Source: Bacteroidota bacterium (lineage in GTDB: Bacteria > Bacteroidota > Bacteroidia > Bacteroidales > FEN-979). From it: a stretch of 64,000 bases of DNA. The position numbers and the translations under genes were made by a program. The notes beneath the pieces are model-generated. The model was not told the origin of the DNA. It ran no database searches and worked only from the letters and a program-made list of their open reading frames with translations. Shown in pieces: positions 62,109 to 64,000 of the stretch (positions are counted from its first letter, which is position 1; each line of letters starts with the position of its first letter). The DNA lies in contig JAPLDL010000003.1 in the NCBI GenBank assembly GCA_026391735.1, forward strand, positions 1 through 64,000, read 5' to 3'.

Positions 62109-63974
62109 TCAAATCACTTTCACCGCCTCCACCGGGCACACCTGCCTGCATATGTCGCATTTGATGCATTTTTCCTGCTCTATGCTGTGAACTTCATATG
62201 GCTTGTATGTAATGGCGTCCGATGGACAACGTTGTGCGCATTTCGTACAGCCAATGCATTCATCGGTTATGCTGTATTGAATGAGGGGCGCGCATTTCCC
62301 GGCCGGACAATGGCCATTGATATGGGCTTCGTATTCATGCCTGAAATATCTTAATGTCGACAACACCGGGTTGGGCGCGGTTTTCCCTAGCCCGCAAAGG
62401 CTCCCTGCATGCGTGCTCCGAGCAAGGTGCTCAAGTTTGTCAATGTCTTCGGCCACGCCTTCACCGCTGCGGATCTTCTCAAGCAGTTCCAGCATCCTGC
62501 GGGTACCTATACGGCAGAAGGTGCATTGTCCGCAGCTCTGGTTCTGGGTGAATGAAAGGAAGTAATGCGCAATGTCGACCATGCAGTCCGATTCGTCAAG
62601 CACGATCAAACCTCCCGATCCCATCATGGCGCCGGCTTCCGACAGGGCTTCGTAATCGACCGGCATATCGGCAAGGGAAGCCGGGATGCAGCCTCCCGAA
62701 GGGCCGCCTATCTGGACTGCCTTGAACTGTTTGTCTCCTGCAATCCCTCCCCCGAGTTCCTCGACGATCCTGCGTATGCTGATCCCCATAGGGACTTCGA
62801 TCAGCCCGCCTCTCTTGACTTTCCCTGCCAGGGCAAATACCTTGGTGCCCTTGCTTCTTTCGCTGCCTATCCCAGCAAAAGCTGAAGATCCTTTGCGTAT
62901 GATCCATGAGATCAGCGAAAAGGTTTCGGTATTGTTGATCAGTGTAGGTTTCCCGTAGATCCCATGAACAGCTGGGTAAGGAGGCCTCAGCCGGGGAATC
63001 CCTCGCTGTCCTTCAACTGAAGCTATAAGCGCGGTTTCTTCGCCGCAAACAAAAGCCCCGGCCCCTTCGAATATTTTCACATCGAATGAAAACCCGCTTT
63101 CCATGATGTTTTCACCCAGTAGGCCTTCAGCCCGGCACACCTGTATAGCTTCGGTGATCCTCATCACGGCCAGTGGGTATTCGGCGCGGATATAGAACAA
63201 ACCTTTGGCGGCGCCTACAGCATGTGCAGCTATTAGCATTCCTTCGATAATACGGTAGGGGTAGGATTCGAGCAGCATACGATCCATAAAGGCCCCGGGA
63301 TCACCTTCATCGCCGTTGCAGATGATATATTTTTCTCCTTCAGCCTGGTCATGAACCAGCTGCCATTTGCGGCCCGTGGGAAATCCGGCCCCGCCCCGTC
63401 CGCGGAGGCCGCTGGCTTTGATCTCATCAATGACCTGCTGCGGGTTCATGCTTTTCAGGCAGGTGGCCAATGCTTCAAATCCGCCGGCCTTCCTGTATTC
63501 ACTTATATCGCATGGGCTTATGATACCACGGTTCTCAGTGGCGATATTGACCTGGGGACTGAGGAATAGCGAGAGAGGCGTATCCCTTTGCTCGAACATA
63601 TACTTCTGCACCGATCGCGGCGCCTCATCCGCCATCAGATTCTCAAATAAATTAACAACCCCTGACCTGATCCTTCGGTAAGTTCCTTCTGGCCTGAAAT
63701 GGCTGAGCACCACCTGCTTCACTTCCTCCGGTTTTATATGTGCATAGAATGCAGTATCCTCGCCGGGTTTGACGATCTCGAGTATGGGCACCTGGTTGCA
63801 GATACCTACGCAACCCACTTGCTTCACTTCAACCTGCAGTCCAGCCTCCGCTACTGTCTTTTCCAGTTCGGCCTTCACCGCGGCGCTTCCGCTGGCGATG
63901 CAGCATGAACCCAGGCCAATTCGTATTTCTCCTTTCAATGCGGATGAGGGAGCGGCGTTGGCCGGGGCTTTCAC
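62109..63974 (-). CDS. NuoF/HydB-like NADH-binding flavoprotein
   Basis: The 621-residue protein (GTG start at 63974; the frame stays open to the window edge, so the true start may lie beyond 64000) resembles the beta subunit of NAD-linked [FeFe]-hydrogenases and formate dehydrogenases. In order: a thioredoxin-like [2Fe-2S] domain (C24/C25, C55, C59), the FMN/NADH site (LRGRGGAGFPTGRKW, GEETALIASVEGQRG), a [4Fe-4S] site (SCGQCTFCRIGT), and two C-terminal ferredoxin clusters (CIGCTKCAQRCP, CIKCDICRQVCP). Such subunits take part in electron bifurcation between NADH and ferredoxin. The catalytic partner is not visible; it may lie beyond the right edge. Confidence 0.9.
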   Translation of the reverse strand: MKAPANAAPSSALKGEIRIGLGSCCIASGSAAVKAELEKTVAEAGLQVEVKQVGCVGICNQVPILEIVKPGEDTAFYAHIKPEEVKQVVLSHFRPEGTYRRIRSGVVNLFENLMADEAPRSVQKYMFEQRDTPLSLFLSPQVNIATENRGIISPCDISEYRKAGGFEALATCLKSMNPQQVIDEIKASGLRGRGGAGFPTGRKWQLVHDQAEGEKYIICNGDEGDPGAFMDRMLLESYPYRIIEGMLIAAHAVGAAKGLFYIRAEYPLAVMRITEAIQVCRAEGLLGENIMESGFSFDVKIFEGAGAFVCGEETALIASVEGQRGIPRLRPPYPAVHGIYGKPTLINNTETFSLISWIIRKGSSAFAGIGSERSKGTKVFALAGKVKRGGLIEVPMGISIRRIVEELGGGIAGDKQFKAVQIGGPSGGCIPASLADMPVDYEALSEAGAMMGSGGLIVLDESDCMVDIAHYFLSFTQNQSCGQCTFCRIGTRRMLELLEKIRSGEGVAEDIDKLEHLARSTHAGSLCGLGKTAPNPVLSTLRYFRHEYEAHINGHCPAGKCAPLIQYSITDECIGCTKCAQRCPSDAITYKPYEVHSIEQEKCIKCDICRQVCPVEAVKVI

Positions 63975-64000
63975 CAGCTGTTTTCCTCGTTTCAGGAAAT

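Overview
The window reads as a chromosomal segment of a Bacteroidota bacterium, most likely an uncultured or anaerobic member of the Bacteroidales. The sequence support is: a DUF4270 lipoprotein next to a truncated GT5 'glycogen synthase', a DUF3078-type outer-membrane protein, an atpD-atpC pair split from the rest of the ATP synthase genes, the coaX-OMP-lptC order, many secreted proteins with lipoboxes or outer-membrane barrels, a TonB-dependent receptor, and promoters of the Bacteroidota type (TTG, about 20 bp, TAnnTTTG). No insertion sequence, prophage, integrase, rRNA or CRISPR array was seen. One tRNA (Phe) is present.

Layout. 1-4207: 3' end of a superoxide dismutase, then glmS, DUF4270 and GT5-like genes on the minus strand. 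4524-6696: three secreted or outer-membrane proteins, mostly of unknown function. 6887-12564: a five-part fused amine/amino-acid dehydrogenase, a soluble PAS histidine kinase and proline dehydrogenase. 12679-15429: yceD-rpmF-plsX-fabH (envelope lipid start-up operon). 15488-18988: thioredoxin-like lipoprotein, small PAS protein, nitroreductase, response-regulator/kinase hybrid. 19155-26754: ileS, DksA-like, lspA, M23/LysM peptidase, atpDC, PKD lipoprotein. 26822-31660: PpiD/SurA-like foldase, lptC, OMP and coaX, then tRNA-Phe. 31922-45965: a 14-kb run of six co-directional, tightly packed minus-strand genes (nSTAND-WD40 NTPase, TonB receptor, formyltransferase, MFS-HEAT membrane protein, beta-propeller sensor kinase, small OMP), with a sulfatase-modifying-factor-domain gene diverging from its head. 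47151-54044: cold-shock protein, GH3 glycosidase, typA/bipA, a REC-PAS-kinase-REC hybrid. 53909-63974: another packed minus-strand run of a NuoF/HydB-like flavoprotein, a GltD-like iron-sulfur flavoprotein, a PQQ-type propeller, a GT4 glycosyltransferase and a LolD/FtsX-type ABC exporter.

The two packed runs are the least conventional parts. The first looks like an envelope sensing and transport unit headed by a STAND NTPase; the second links an NAD(P)-dependent electron-transfer module to envelope or export genes. A further theme is a set of short tandem arrays (7-8 bp units) that begin at or just after stop codons. One such block of nine heptamers (63 bp) sits in frame inside the GltD-like gene.

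All functional calls come from motif reading by eye. Start codons were adjusted where a promoter box, a neighbouring gene or family length made the longest reading frame unlikely.
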